64,000 nt of DNA from Pomacea canaliculata (lineage: Eukaryota > Mollusca > Gastropoda > Architaenioglossa > Ampullariidae): positions 10,413,950-10,477,949 of the forward strand of contig NC_037596.1 in the NCBI RefSeq assembly GCF_003073045.1. Direction: 5' to 3'. Of this stretch, positions 38,646 to 52,018 are shown piece after piece. Each line of letters opens with the position of its first letter. The stretch's first letter is position 1. The notes under the pieces were generated by a model, which saw nothing but the letters and a program-made list of their open reading frames with translations, searched no databases and was not told where the DNA came from. Both the position numbers and the translations under genes were made by a program.

Positions 38646-39910
38646 AAAAAAATACACAGATATAATTAGAACAGAGAACATTAGTAGAATCACTGTAGAT
38701 GTGTTTTGGTGCCCTTTGAGACGGTAACGTCGGGTCCATTGCTGTTTTCATACAGATGATTAACATATACAGTGTAATTTCATTTCTCTCACTCTGGGCA
38801 TAATGATGATTGTAGGCGTGTCTTAAAAACGGAATGTGGACGGCATTCGCTCAGATTTATGAGAAATAGCATCTAAGCTGAACGCAGTTATATTATGAAC
38901 AATTTTGTCACCCTACTAGACCTTTAACAGTCATGCCCCTGTTTGCTTTTGTTTGTTTGTTTTTTTAATTTCACAAGGTTCATAATAACTTAACTGTTCA
39001 GTGAGGTTGCCTGTAGGGTCCTTTCCTTTTCTGTATACCAACTGAACAGCAAGACTACCATCGTGATTGCCCTATGACTTTTTTAATAAGCAACTTGCTT
39101 TGTGTGACACAAGAAAGTGTTGTTGTGACAACTCGCTTTTTATTTACTGGTGTAGACAACAATTTAATGATGTTCCACGATAGCACACAACAGTCACTTG
39201 GGAACACAAGTTAGTCATACACTTGCAAGTTAAGACATCTTATTGAGTAGTCTTTTTAGAGATGCAGGTCCATTAGTCAATGTAGCTCTGCACATTGAGA
39301 GTGTCCTGTACATAGGTTAACTGCGATTTTACATAATCAAGTAGCTAACACTTATTTTTTGTTGCTGTTAACACGTTCTAATCAGAATCTGCATTATGTC
39401 CTTGCCATAATAGTGCCGGGCTCTTTCGACAGAATTTAAATCAACCTTACCAAGCACAAAGTAACAGAAGAAAAGACATTGGACATTTTTGACCCGCAAA
39501 GAAAGTAAACTGTCTAATAAAAATATATGTTACGAAAAATCAGTCGCGATCAAACGATATTAAGACGTTTATTGAAAAACAAAGTGGTTGCAGTAGCTTG
39601 ACGATGTGTTACTAATGAACAAAGACCCACAAATGAGACCCGAGAATGAAGACCAAGAAATAGTTTGCAAGATGTGTCAGCAACGAGTCTGTAAACTCCT
39701 ATACACTACCGGCCTTCATCATTATCAGCCACATGATACAATTACAGCTCTTCGTAGAAAGTTTATGTAGAAGATTTATTTTAGAACCGCCACTTGTTGG
39801 GAGTGTGTAAAGAAAAGATTTGTATATTTTAACAGTTCACGGATTTTTAATGACTCTTTATGGATGCTTCTCCCATAGGATGTGTTCACGTGGCAGTCGT
39901 GGATTGAGAG

Positions 39911-39937
39911 CGTGTGTGTGTGTGTGTGTGTGTGTGT
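39911..39937. repeat. (GT)n microsatellite
   Basis: About 13 uninterrupted GT units. Confidence 0.95.
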
Positions 39938-40203
39938 TAATAAGGACATTTTGTTATGTCTGTATAAGATGGTTATTGCATCAATTTTTTTATTTACCTA
40001 GTGCTTTAATAGTGCAATAACTAGATAAGCATTTTGCATTCAATTTAATGTACATACAAATTATAAATAGATATTAGTATGTGCTACTTTAATGTTTTAA
40101 TATACCATGTGCGATTAACGCGCTCACATATCAGAATTTTACAAACTTATCAGATGTCGTATCATCCAGAAATATTATATTTACCTAAAGAAAAAGCTAA
40201 ACT

Positions 40204-40209
40204 TTTATT
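40204..40209 (-). terminator. Candidate polyadenylation signal of A4
   Basis: AATAAA on the minus strand about 240 bases beyond the A4 stop codon. Confidence 0.45.
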
Positions 40210-40449
40210 TGTGATTGTGCAAAATTAAAGTCAGCTTGTGTATCACCAAGTTCTGCGTGATTCCTTTGTATTCCTAGTCCGTGTGTCTGTATTTATCTGT
40301 GTGCATTAGCCATCTTTAGCTACTCTTTTGCTCTCGGTCGCACCGGCATTTCATGCAGCAATACTTGTCAGGAGGAATATCTTGAATCATTACTCAAGAT
40401 GATGTGGTTGAGTGGACACGAAACTCATTAGTACTGGTACTTTAATCCA

Positions 40450-43400
40450 TCAAGAAGGATGAACTTGGGGTTGTATCACTTTCACTGTGCTATACTTAGT
40501 AGGTTCGTGTGGCTGGGAGATGTACTGTTCCCTGTCGTTAAAACTAGGCGACACGTAAAGTAAACCATCTTGGTTCCTCCATCTGCCTGTATCCACTGCG
40601 CCATCAGGAGAGCAGGGGGCTGTCCTCCATCCGGGCCCTAGGCCTCGAACTGTGAGGGGCACTGCAATTAATAAATTTAATTGTCATAAATTATATTCGG
40701 TATGTTCTGTTTAGCCCTTTTCTGCTTCATACCGAAACACATTAAGTGAAATTAACTTCAGTTTCTAAGTTCATTTCCTGTGCTGCTTTGATGAACTGCT
40801 ATAGACGGTCACATTTAAACTACAGCAGACTGATTGTGAATAGCTTGACAAACGCAGGTCACTTCGATGACCGCATACTATATAACTATATTCTATTTCA
40901 GCAAGAATTAACGTGATTCCATTTAAATCTTTTTGTTGTAGTTATTTTTTTAAAGTCCATTTTACACTGTACCTGTGTCCCAGGGATTCTGGTAAATGGT
41001 GTCACTTGTATTCTCCAACTTGCAATCTATACAAGAAAAAAATGAGTAAAGAAACGTATATTTTGTACTTTAAAAAACAGTACAAGTACAGAATTTTGCC
41101 CATCACATCTTCATGCATTTATCCGTTACAACTAGGTGAAATGTTTTATGCTGCTTCGGGGAGAAGATGTAGACTGACATTTCTGGAGTCAAAGGATACA
41201 ATGAAGCAGATTTAAGAACAAAATATATATTTTTCTAATCGATGTATGATAATCAGTACTGGTTTTTTAATCACAGGCGTTTTAGTTTGTTTTCGAGCAA
41301 ACTGATTATAATTATATTATGATAATAACCAAGGGCTCCATTCTAGAATAGAGACACGTGTCCTGTTAAAAACTACGAGTACATGTACATAATATCCTGG
41401 CCAAAAGTGTTGTTAAGGGTTAAAAGCGTACAAGTAATTGTAAGATAGTTTAATAATGTTCCGTACTTTCGTTTCCTTTAGTAAATTGACAACTTTTTAA
41501 CATCTGCATTGTATCTCACTTTCAGTTTGTGCCCAAGTGAAATGAATTGTTGGGTAAAAATAGGTGGTCTACATTGTATATTTACTTTGTATCTTTACCA
41601 ATTCAATATAAAATGTTTATTTCTCTCTGTTGAAAACTCAGTATTAAAAGATAAAAACGGGATTATAACATTCTTACTGTTGTACAATAAGTCAAACAGT
41701 ATGTTTTATTTATATCTTCACACTTTCTATGTCTCTTTCGGCGTTTATACCAAAAACTATTCGTAATATAAGTTGGTGGAGTAAGCCCTCTGTGCATTTT
41801 AGCTGTTTTCCCCACCATCCTAGCTAGTCTTTGATTCAAGTGTACATCTAAGATACGATGTTATGTGAATAATAAAGTACGTTTATTTCCTTAGTTAATG
41901 CTGATTTTGGTTTTCATTTAGAGAAATAGTTTTCAAATAGACTTTTGTCTGATAAAGATGTTCTTGTTATTAAGCTGCTATAAATACGTGGATACGAGAC
42001 CTGACCTTTTCCCGATTTTCTCCGTCTGTTGACGACAAAGAGAACGAGGACTGTTAAGATGATCAACAGAAAGGCACCGATAACTCCTCCAGTGACAGAT
42101 TTGGTGAGTGGCTCATCAGGAATGTGCACTGTTTAAAAACATTTCAGTGTGATCAGTTGAGCAAACATTCTTCTGCGCATTAGCAAAGGAACTGGGTATC
42201 CAGTAGTGGATAATCAACTAAATGCTCTTTAAGTGGATTTGTGAATAGGATGATGAGGATGAAAAGGAGAAATAATAATGATACAACAGGTAAAATACTA
42301 TGAGTGAACCTGCTCACTAAAGCTTACAATTATTCAATTTTCTATTTTAAAACTCATGTAATATATAGGCTCTAACATTTCTTTAAAATATTACCAAATT
42401 CATAATTTTTTTACATGTACAGTTAATATCATGTATACTTTTTGAAGTAAACTAAAATAATGACCGACTTGTTCTTGTATACCATCCATCAAAGAATCTT
42501 TCCATCCCCTTAATTCCCCCAGACATATGAGTATTTACATACTAAGATTTTGAATTTGAGTTGCATTACATCTGCGCCTATATTTATCATAACACGCTAA
42601 TCTAATAATGATTATACTCAAAACATGTAAAATCTAGTCCCTAGATATAATTATCACAATGTGCTTATCAGAGATCACAAACTCACTCGAGGTCACATCC
42701 ACGGTGAAGTTTTCATCGCCAACCTCATTGATCACCTGTATTTTGTATGAGCCAGTCGACTGTAAAGTGATGTTGAAAATATTAAGGATACACTGGAACA
42801 CGTATCGGCGTGTTTGGTCAGGTGTACAGGTAACATTCATTACCAAACCGTTAGGGTGAACATGATATACTTTGTTTAGTGGTCCAGCAAACCACACGTT
42901 ATACTTATAAGGTGCAGGGTAGGAGATGAGTTCAAAGGTCACCTCCGCTGTCATGTTATCAATGTTGACGTTACCAAGGTAATTGGAAGAATGATGCCTA
43001 GGCTTACCTGTCACATATACGACAAAATACAAAGGATAAGTAAAGGCACAGTAACACTCACTTTTCACTAAAACACAAAGGTCATGACCCCTTAATGTTT
43101 TTGTTTGCAACTTCAAAAGATTATTGATAGATAATATTTATAGAAAACAGTTATGGGGTGGACAAAATGTTGCTCTACTTAAATATATTACATTTGACAT
43201 CCAAGCTGACGTTTAGAGAGGTTGTAGCTGATGATGGACTGAAGGATTTATTCCCCAAGAAGCACATGTACATGGTTGTGTCTTCACAGCGAGCGATGAA
43301 AGTGTAGTTGACGACCGACGAGTTGCTCGTTATAACAGTGTTGTTGTCGCCATTACTGATTGACATCTCTGATGGTGGTAGGCCATCGGCTTCACATCTG

Positions 43401-46044
43401 AGGTTCACATAGTCTCCCTCCATAACAGTTTCATTTTTCTCACGATTGTTTATCAAAAACGATATCTTGTTAAAGTCTCCTGAAAAAATATAAATGGTCT
43501 TGTAAATGAAAATTTGTACATGTTATCCTTTCTGCAAAAGATATCTTTTTTAAAAAAATCTAGATCTGAATATGAAATGTTTATGACCAGAAAAATCTTT
43601 ATCACCAGTGATCCCTTTGTCAATGCTCTCCAACTTCAAAAGGAAGTGCCGACCGCCTGGTGAGACAGAAACATAGAACCTGTAGCCTCCTGCCTCTGAT
43701 GGTAGTGGTGTGTTGAACTGACAGGATCCTGACACTTTCACTTCACTCTTGGTGATCTTGTCAGTAGTTGGTGATGTCACCATAGTCACACTTTCCAATA
43801 TTTCTTTTTCTGTCTGAAATAAATATATTCCTATTAATACGAACAAATATCCCAGCATATATTTACCAAAGGCATTATCAATTTACATAATGAGCATCAG
43901 CTCTTCTTTTTTTTTTCTTTTGAATTTTGATTTTGGATTTAGCAGATATTTTATTTGCCTTATGAAAGGCCAGCAATGGATACTTTGTAAAACGCTTATT
44001 ATTAGTTAACCTGCTTACTATTTTCTTACGAAAAGACATCGAATGGTGGACTTTCTAAGCTGCTTTACATTAATGAAGAGATTTATATTAATGGAGATTC
44101 ATTACATCGTCACACATCAGATATCAATTCATAAAAATTTTTGAGCTTTCGCGTGTTTACAAATTTGCAGTAATTTGTTTTAAACACTATTCATGTTCAT
44201 ATCGAGTCATAAACAAAAGTGTTAAATCTTCGTAGCAAAGTTATCATTAATCTGTTCTAATATCTAAACAAATATCTAACGCAAGTTGTCAAAATATCCT
44301 ACTAAGCATAAAATTAAACAAGCATTTCCATGCTATCAAAAATAAAATACTTAAATGTTATAACACTTACTCCATTTTTAAATCGAAGCAGGTGACACAT
44401 GTAAATGTTGCGAGATGAATAGACAGCGCCAACAACACATGACAACGATTTGTTTACCTCCTGACATGACACGTTCTCTGGCGGAGCTGTTTCGAAAGAA
44501 AGGTACACTAGACCAAAACTATTATAAGAAATAAAAAGATTAAAAGAATAAGGTAGACAGCTACTGAAAAGTACTGTTGTCATGATGATAGAAAGCATGT
44601 ATTATTTTATTTGTTCAGGAAATTTTTTAAAAGTCAAGGATCAATCTTTTTAATCTCTTTTTTATTTTCAATAGCTATTTCTTTCCCAATTGACTATCTC
44701 AAAATTCATTTGTAACCTCGAGATAAAGTAGGAACAACAATTGCATGTATTTTAATTTTAACGAAAATTTATCTTCACATGATAAAAGGGGAACAAAAAA
44801 ATCGTGTTTGTCTGAGAGATAATAAATGTGAACTTTTCTACATTCATTTATTTCTAACATAATCATTCTTTAATATACAGGCGTGCACTTATCTTCAGCA
44901 AATCGCTTGACTTGAAAGTACAAAAAAAAAAAAAAAAAAAAAAAAAAACAACCTTAAGTATCTTATCTTATTAAACATTCATATCAGTCAGATCTGAGAA
45001 AACCAGTCGACCTATGAGCATATATTAAGCAACTTTAATCAGTTAATTCTTATTCCATATTTCAAGAACCAGGTTCGACATGCTTGTGCCACTCATTATT
45101 CGGAAAGCAAGAAAAGGCAGACTACTTACACACATAGTTAAGTCCACATACAACAGGGCTTTCCTTTGTCTTTGGAGTACACAGCAGAGTGCCATTCACA
45201 ATCTGAACCTTGTTATATATCAGTGTACTGTTCACAGCATTGATGGTCAATGTAGGATGAGAGTCTTGAACACTTGCTGTAAATGTTTTCTCAAAAGCAT
45301 CAGATGGATTGCAGGCATTTCCGTCACAGGATGCTAACAGCACTTGAGTCGCTACATTGTCCACATTTAACCTCCACTCTATCTGTCCTCCATTCATGCA
45401 GACAAACTGAGTTTTCTGTCCAGCTGTTACGTCACTAACTCCGTCCCTTCCGCATGGTGTGAGGGTTACACCTGTACATTAACAACGGTTACATATAAAC
45501 CACATGCGGGTAAATTATGTAACTCGTAGCAACTGAAGACTAGGTAACCAAACTTCTTGATGCCTTAATATCGTAGATGCAAATGTTAGAAGAAGGTGTG
45601 AGGGAAGACACAATATTTTGAATGTACGTGTGCTTGTGAAACCTCTACAGCCCTTGGTCTTCGGACTTATATGTTGTAAATATGTGTCTACACATTAATG
45701 CACACGAGCACAACACACACACACACACACACATTGACAGGCACAATCACACATTCTCTGTGTAATCTATGATGTATATAGTACATCTTAATATGCTCTG
45801 CAGCGACTAGCAATTATCACGAAAAAGCTTAATAAATATACATTCACGACATGAAGAAGAGAGCTATAAAAAAAACTCCACGTAATCAACTTGTACACAG
45901 AAATATCTCCCACGCGTGAAAAAAAAACTAACCTACTTTTAAAATTACTTTGAAGACTTGGAAAAGTAATTCACCTGCAACAGATGATATAACATAAAGA
46001 AGAATGAAAGTTCCAGCTGTCCATGTTAGGCACGTTCCTGACAT
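40450..46044 (-). CDS. A4: four-domain Ig-like receptor with ITSM tail (577 aa)
   Basis: Exons, 5' to 3': 45975-46044 (signal peptide, starts MSGTCLTW), 45130-45471 (D1, six Cys, starts GVTLTPCGRD), 44371-44486 and 43606-43813 (D2), 43192-43479 (D3; RCEDTTMYMC), 42687-43007 (D4; ends NEVGDENFTVDV), 42006-42128 (TM, then NRRRKSGKG), 40973-41026 (micro-exon), 40450-40661 (tail). Total 1734 nt, all phases consistent. The micro-exon adds Tyr501 in TIYQNPWDTG; YQN fits the Grb2-type SH2 consensus. In the tail Tyr543 sits in LLYVSP, where Pro replaces the ITIM aliphatic residue, and Tyr564 in the ITSM TKYSTV. As in A1 the two tyrosines are 21 residues apart. Inferred role: regulatory immune receptor, with signalling weaker than or different from A1. 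Confidence 0.87.
40483..40500 (-). other. ITSM motif TKYSTV in A4 tail
   Basis: Exact match to TxYxx(V/I), at the position of TEYSTI in A1. The partner motif at 40546-40563 reads LLYVSP and no longer fits the ITIM consensus. Confidence 0.7.
40973..41026 (-). CDS. A4 54-nt tail micro-exon (PWDT type)
   Basis: Phase-1 cassette between ...cttgtatag and GTACAG, encoding CKLENTSDTIYQNPWDT plus split end codons. It is homologous to 22494-22547 in A3. Confidence 0.75.
44922..44948. repeat. Poly(A) tract in A4 intron
   Basis: A run of 27 A within the intron between D1 and D2. The aligned A5 intron near 51040 has none. Confidence 0.9.
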
Positions 46045-47234
46045 GTCACGTGTCACAGATCCTCCGTCTGATGAGAAGTCCTCGTCGTAACAAACGGTAA
46101 CAAAGGTCCACTATGCATAATCGACGAATTTAAGGAGATACTAACATGAAACTATGTGGCTGCAACACTTGAAGACCACATTCATATTAAAGCTAATTTC
46201 TGAAACTTCTGAATTGAGAGGTTTACTTGTTAGTGACCTTTCGGTGATTCAGGACATGCCTGACTTTTATGATGGAGACTGAGAGCTGTACAGAGGATTC
46301 ATCGTACATGCTACTCATTATCCTTAATAAACTGTTCTTTGCAAGCTTGCTGCACCCATACCTCAAAATTTGAATGTCTATGTCAAAAATGAAAGAAATA
46401 TCTTCCTGTTTGCTACTTAAATAGCGAGGAACTAAACGGAGAAACCTTGCTGTTGACATGAATCAGTCTGTTCCTAGGGGTCTTCAAACGTCTGCAAAGC
46501 GCTGAGAATTAGTAGTGGAAACATGTAGCAGTTTACTACCAGCTGTGTGTGTGTGTGTGTGTTGGTATATGCATGCATGTGTTTGTGTGTCTGTTTATGC
46601 CTGTGTGTGTATGTGTGTTTGTTTGCGCGCATGCTTGCGCGAGGTATTCAGGTTTCAAACCTGAGATAGCTGGCTTTTCATAGATTGTATGAATTTCTTA
46701 TTCAAACACAAAAAAATTAAAAAAAAACGAACAGCCTTTACTGACACTCTAGTGTTGAATAGTACACGATCGCTGTCGGTCCGAAGCAATATAAACTTCT
46801 TCAAACTGCGACTTATTTTAAAAGGCAACATGTCATCATGTCACCAGACGCACCTTAAAATCTGACAATTTTTATTCTAATTAATGCACGTTCGTAAGAC
46901 AAAACAAAAAATCGTTGTGATAGCCTGGCAGCTTGGAGGGCCTTATACACACAGTGCATATAAACTGCAACACTTTATCGAGTTCACCCAGTTTGAACGC
47001 CAGACTATTTAGACTTAGTGGATTACACGAAAGGAGCAAAGGTCACACTCATCGAGTTCACTTTCAACCAACCCGAAAAGCTTTAGAGCATTGTAACATA
47101 TTTTTCTGAAAGTTTGATTGGACTTTAATCTTACGAAGCACTTTTTGTAGTGCTTTATAATAATTATTGTAAGAGTTTATCAAGAAGTAGGCATAACAAC
47201 ACAGACATAAAATTACATGTGTACCATTGTCTCC
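46045..47234 (-). other. Spacer between A5 and A4
   Basis: Only 1.2 kb, so it must hold both the A5 3' end and the A4 promoter. About 46450-46510 aligns with 52605-52670 upstream of A5 (shared gaatcagtct and ggtcttca), a possible promoter element. A (GT)n run lies at 46543-46561. No tail exon for A5 is present. Confidence 0.6.
47124..47129 (-). terminator. Candidate polyadenylation signal of A5
   Basis: ATTAAA on the minus strand about 105 bases beyond the A5 stop codon. Confidence 0.4.
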
Positions 47235-50200
47235 TCACTTGTTGATAACGATAAATATAAGAACTGATAAGGTGAAAATGACAGCACCAGTACTTCCACC
47301 ATAGACAGCGACATAGTTCATTCTTTGCTCATCGGGATCGTGAGCTGTTTAAAATAAATATAATAATATAAATAATAAACGCAAAAAAGAAATTCAAACT
47401 TTCTTGTCTAAATTAGTATATAATACTAAACTAACCAAAGTTCGTAAATATCGATTAGAAAATAAATACTGCTCTAATAATTTTTTTTTTTATAATTCTT
47501 GGACATTCGTCTATGATAATTGTTCAGGTTCGTGAAACATTTATTTAGTATTAAAAGAAATATAATAAATAAATAATAAATTAAGGAATAATTTGGTGGA
47601 ATGATTCTAATAGGTTCAGAGATTACAGAAATTCCACTTGCCATATATGTCTTCTCAGAAATGCGATTGCAGATACTAGGGTCATTATCAAAAGGGAAAT
47701 GCTAAACTGGCAAATGTTAAACAAAGAAATAATTCAAATGGTCCGAAGAAATGGAATGTAATATTAGATTGGTAAGATTAATGGTATTTGTTAGCCAAAG
47801 CGAAATGTGTCGACTGTACACTCTATATTCATGTCATAAAGAGTTAATGACAGCAATTTTCTGGGGGGGGGGTTGTTAATTATTTATGTCTGTGTTCACC
47901 CTGCTGTGGTCAACAGGTAAACAATCTAAACTTTAAATTGTAGCTCAGAGATGCACTCCTTTACTCAAATATTAATCACTCACCAGAAATAACATCCACA
48001 GTGAAGTTCTCATCGCCAAGCTCATTGATGACTTGTATCTTGTATGAGCCTCCTGAATGAGAAGTTCTGTTGAAAACTTTTAGAGAGCACGAGGTCAAAT
48101 AGCGGTGCCTTTCATTTGGTCGACAGGTGACTACCGCTGCTGAATCCTCAACATCGACAATAGAAGCTTCTTTTGTTGGTCCTTTAAACCACACTTTGTA
48201 CCGATGTGGTGCAGGGTAAGCGATGACCTCAAAGGTCATCTCAACAGTTTTGTTAGCCATCCCAAAGTCGCCAAGATACAAGGGAGAACTATGTCTAGGC
48301 TTACCTGTTACAGACACAGCAAACTACACACGGATAATATTTCCACATCAACGCTTACATATCAACTTTTGATTTAAAACACAAGGTTAATTTTTTTTGT
48401 CCGAAAGTTTGAGTGTTAATATGGTTAATATGTGCGGCTGCATTTAATCGTACATGCTTATGTGTGTGAATATATATGTGTGTGTGTGTGTGTGTGTGCC
48501 CGATAGTAACAACTCACTAAAATCAATCTCAAAGATGCAACTGCAAAAAAACTAAAGATAGATAATACTTAATGAAAACTGCGACTTTTCTGCAAAAATG
48601 CTCTTTTATATCAGTACTTTACATTTGACATCCAAGCTGACGTTGAGAGAGGTTGTAGTTGTTGACGGACTTGAAAACGTATTCCACGAGAAGCACGTGT
48701 ACGTGTCCGTGTCTTTACAGCCAGCGATGAAACTGTGGTCGACGACAGACGAGTTGCTCCGGATAACAATGTTGTTGTCGCTGTTACTGATGGACATCTC
48801 TGATGGTGGTGAGCCATCGGCTTCACATCTGAGGTCCACATGGTCTCCCTCCATGACAGTTTCATTTTTCTCACGATCGTTTATCAAAAAAGATATCTTG
48901 TTGATGTCCCCTAAACAATGCAAATCTTTAAATTCACAAATAAGAATCGTGTTATTACATTATTCATTCATCCACCCTTCCATACAAGAAACTAGCAAGC
49001 TCACCTAGAAATTACAAGAAAACGAAAAAGAGTATAGCGTAGATTACCAGAGGTGCAGACTACGCTTTTTATATTACCGGTTGTGTATTTGGAATACTTG
49101 TGATACGGGAATAAAGCTCTTTTACCTAAATAGACACACAGTACGTGCATCTGAGGCAGGTTTATGATAATGAGGTTTGCCGAGGAACGAAGGACTTTAG
49201 AAGGATGGGTAGACCGAGATATGGTGGCAGGGGAGGAGCCACACATGAACCCATGACATACCCCAGGCAGTCTGTAATCTACCCCGGGCTTAGGCACTGG
49301 AGCGTGTGAACGATATGAGCTGGCTGTACTTTGTTGGTAATGCAGTGTGAACAGTCAGTGAGTAATAAAACACTTAACCACCTTAGGTCCCTAAGACGTT
49401 CTAAGATTAACAGTAGAGCCATGTGCGAGCTTTTTAAATATATTTCTACTCTTTCTTTGCTTCTCTGTTTTCTCTCTTTCTCCCTCCCTTTCTCTCTCTC
49501 ATGCGTGTGTATGTCCATGTGTTTGTGTGCGCGCGTGCATTTTTTTGTCTACACTATGCACTCTTGTCAGTTGCGTAAAGCCTGAAAAGGAATCAGTGAG
49601 AAAAATAATCGAGGGATTAAATAAACATTACATTTTGATATTTTTTGCACCATGTTAAGAGAATAAAGATCTTCAGAAATTCAGAGGACGCTGCGTCTTC
49701 ACTTGATGGAGTCAAGGTAAAACAAAGATTCATCCTTCTGTAACACGATACCTAACGTAATGCTTGACTACAAACATGTTGCCAGTCAGAAGTGGACATA
49801 CGTGTTTGCTAAAAACATTTTTCATGCATATAACATTATTTTTGTCAACAACCCAGTCTCTTCTTTCAGTAACACCTACTAGGTCTCTCAAAAATAGCGA
49901 TGTGTTTACTTACTCGTATGTTCGCTGATATTGTGATCTATAAATATGATAGGCCAATAAATCTTTTTTCCCGTTTTTCATTCATAACATTCATGTTTTC
50001 CAGTCTGCAAAAAGAAAAAAATCGAGATCTGAATGTGAAAAGTTTATGACCAGTAAAATCTTTACCACCAGTGATCCCTTTCTCAATGCTGCGAAACTTC
50101 AAAAGGAAGTGCCGACCGCCAGGTGAGACAGAAACATAAAACCTATAGCCGCCCTCTGATGGTACTGGTGTTTTGAACTGACAGATTCCTGACACTTTCA

Positions 50201-52018
50201 CTTCAGTCCTGGTGATCTTGTCAGTAGTTGGTGATGTCACCATAGTCACACTTTCCACTATTTCTTTTTCTGTCTGAAATAAATTCATATTGATGATAAT
50301 AAATTATAAAACAGATGTTTGAAGAAGCCACTGCCAAAAATAATACGCAGCAAGACACAGTGTTCTAAGTTCTTTTGGTTAAATCAGATTTTGTAATTGC
50401 GTTACTCTAATTTGATTATACTGATCTGTTTACTAATCTGCAGTAATTTGTTTTCAAGCATTATTTGTATTTATAGTGAGGTACAGTCACAAAATTACAG
50501 GAAGCTTAGCTATAGTACTATTCACAAAACTGTTGAATCTCCGTAGCAAAGTTGTCATTTCTCTGTCTTAATATCTAAGCTAACCTCTAATGACGATTGT
50601 AAACAATGTTCTACTAAAAATATGAAACAAAATCTTTCCATGGTGTTAAAATAAAATTCTCAAATTTGTTATAACTCACTCCAGTCTTGAATCGAAGCAA
50701 GTGACACATGTAAATGTTGCGAGATGAATAGACAGCGCCAACAACACATGACAACGATTTGTTTACCGCCTGACATGACACGTTCTCTGGCAGAGCTGTT
50801 TCAAAACAGAGATGTACTAGACCAAAAATATTCGATGTAATAGAAGAATAAAATGAGTAAGGTTGATGACTGCTTAAAAGTGTCTATGTAGGAAATTATT
50901 GTGATTATGTTTGATTTTGTTTTCCTAATTGACTATTCATTTATTTCCAGCACAATGGTTTTTAAACCTTCGGGGGTGTAGTGTTCTTTGGTGACTTCAA
51001 AATCTTTTTGTACAAGCAAATCACTTAATTTGAAAGTGAAGAACTGATATAATTAGCTTATTAAACATTCATGTCAGTCAGATCTGAGAAAACCAGTCGA
51101 CCTATGAGCATATATTAAGCAGCTTTAATCAGTTATCTCTTATTCCATATCTCAAGAACTAGTTTCGACATGCTTGTGCCACTCATTATTCGGAAAGCAA
51201 GAAAAGGCAGATTACTTACACACATAGTTGAGTCCACATACAACAGAGCTTTCCTTTGTCTTTGGAGTACACAGCAGAGTGCCGTTCACAATCTGAACCT
51301 TGTTATATATCAGAGTACTGTTCACAGCATTAATGGTCAATGTAGGATGTGCGTCTTGAACACTTGCTGTAAATGTTTTCTGTAAAAAATCAGCTTGATT
51401 GCAAGCATTTCCGTCACAGGATGCTAACAGCAAGGGAGTCGCTGCATTGTTCACAATTAACCTCCACTCTACCTGTCCTCCATTCATGCAGACAAACTGA
51501 GTTTTCTGTCCAGCTGTTACATCACTGACTCCGTCCTTTCCACATGGTGTGAGGGTTACACCTGTACATTAACAACGGTTACAGACGGGTAATTATGTAA
51601 CCGAGTGCAACTAAGACTAGTTAAATGAAGTCTCTCATAGGGCTTAAATGTTGTAAATGATCAATCCAAAGGTTATAAAGATCGAAGAATAATAACGATA
51701 ATTATTATGCACTCTTTGCATAATCTACGATGCATAGTATAATACTAATGTATTCTTCATAGACTTGTGAATTTTTTGGAAAAGTCCACAGTAAATACAC
51801 ACCCCTGGCAGTTTTAACTAATAAGAATGTTTTTTTAAGAAAAACTCTAAGTAGTTAACTAACACACGATAAACTTTTTTATTAACCAATTACATTGGAT
51901 CTTCAGGAATACTCAAAGCATTATTGAACTTTAAAAAATATAATTCACCTATGACAGATGACTCAACAACCAAAAGAATAAAAGTGCCAGATGTCCATAT
52001 TAAGCACATTCTTGACAT
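47235..52018 (-). CDS. A5: tailless four-domain Ig-like receptor (about 484 aa)
   Basis: Exons, 5' to 3': 51949-52018 (signal peptide, starts MSRMCLIW), 51220-51561 (D1), 50680-50795 and 50066-50273 (D2), 48623-48910 (D3), 47984-48304 (D4), 47235-47344 (TM and stop). Phases match A4 and the total is 1455 nt. The first D2 donor choice is firm; the second could be three bases shorter (50069). The last exon encodes AHDPDEQRMNYV, a TM helix of about residues 460-482, then Asn-Lys and TGA. No cytoplasmic signalling segment is left, and only 1.2 kb separates the stop from A4. An upstream in-frame ATG at 52087 exists, but the start at 52018 matches A4 and gives a normal signal peptide. Inferred role: decoy, ligand or co-receptor counterpart of A4. 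Confidence 0.87.
48475..48498. repeat. (TG)n microsatellite in A5 intron
   Basis: About 11 TG units between D3 and D4. Confidence 0.9.

Larger units (their letters stand above)
37634..40449. other. Convergent spacer between B1 and A4
   Basis: Contains the 3' ends of both genes. No coding exon is supported. It holds a dispersed-repeat-like segment at 38570-38645 and a (GT)n run at 39911-39937. Confidence 0.55.

Noticed and set aside
49001-49297. Minus-strand frame of 98 codons in the D2-D3 intron of A5
   Set aside because: Absent from A4, no splice phase role and no family recognised.
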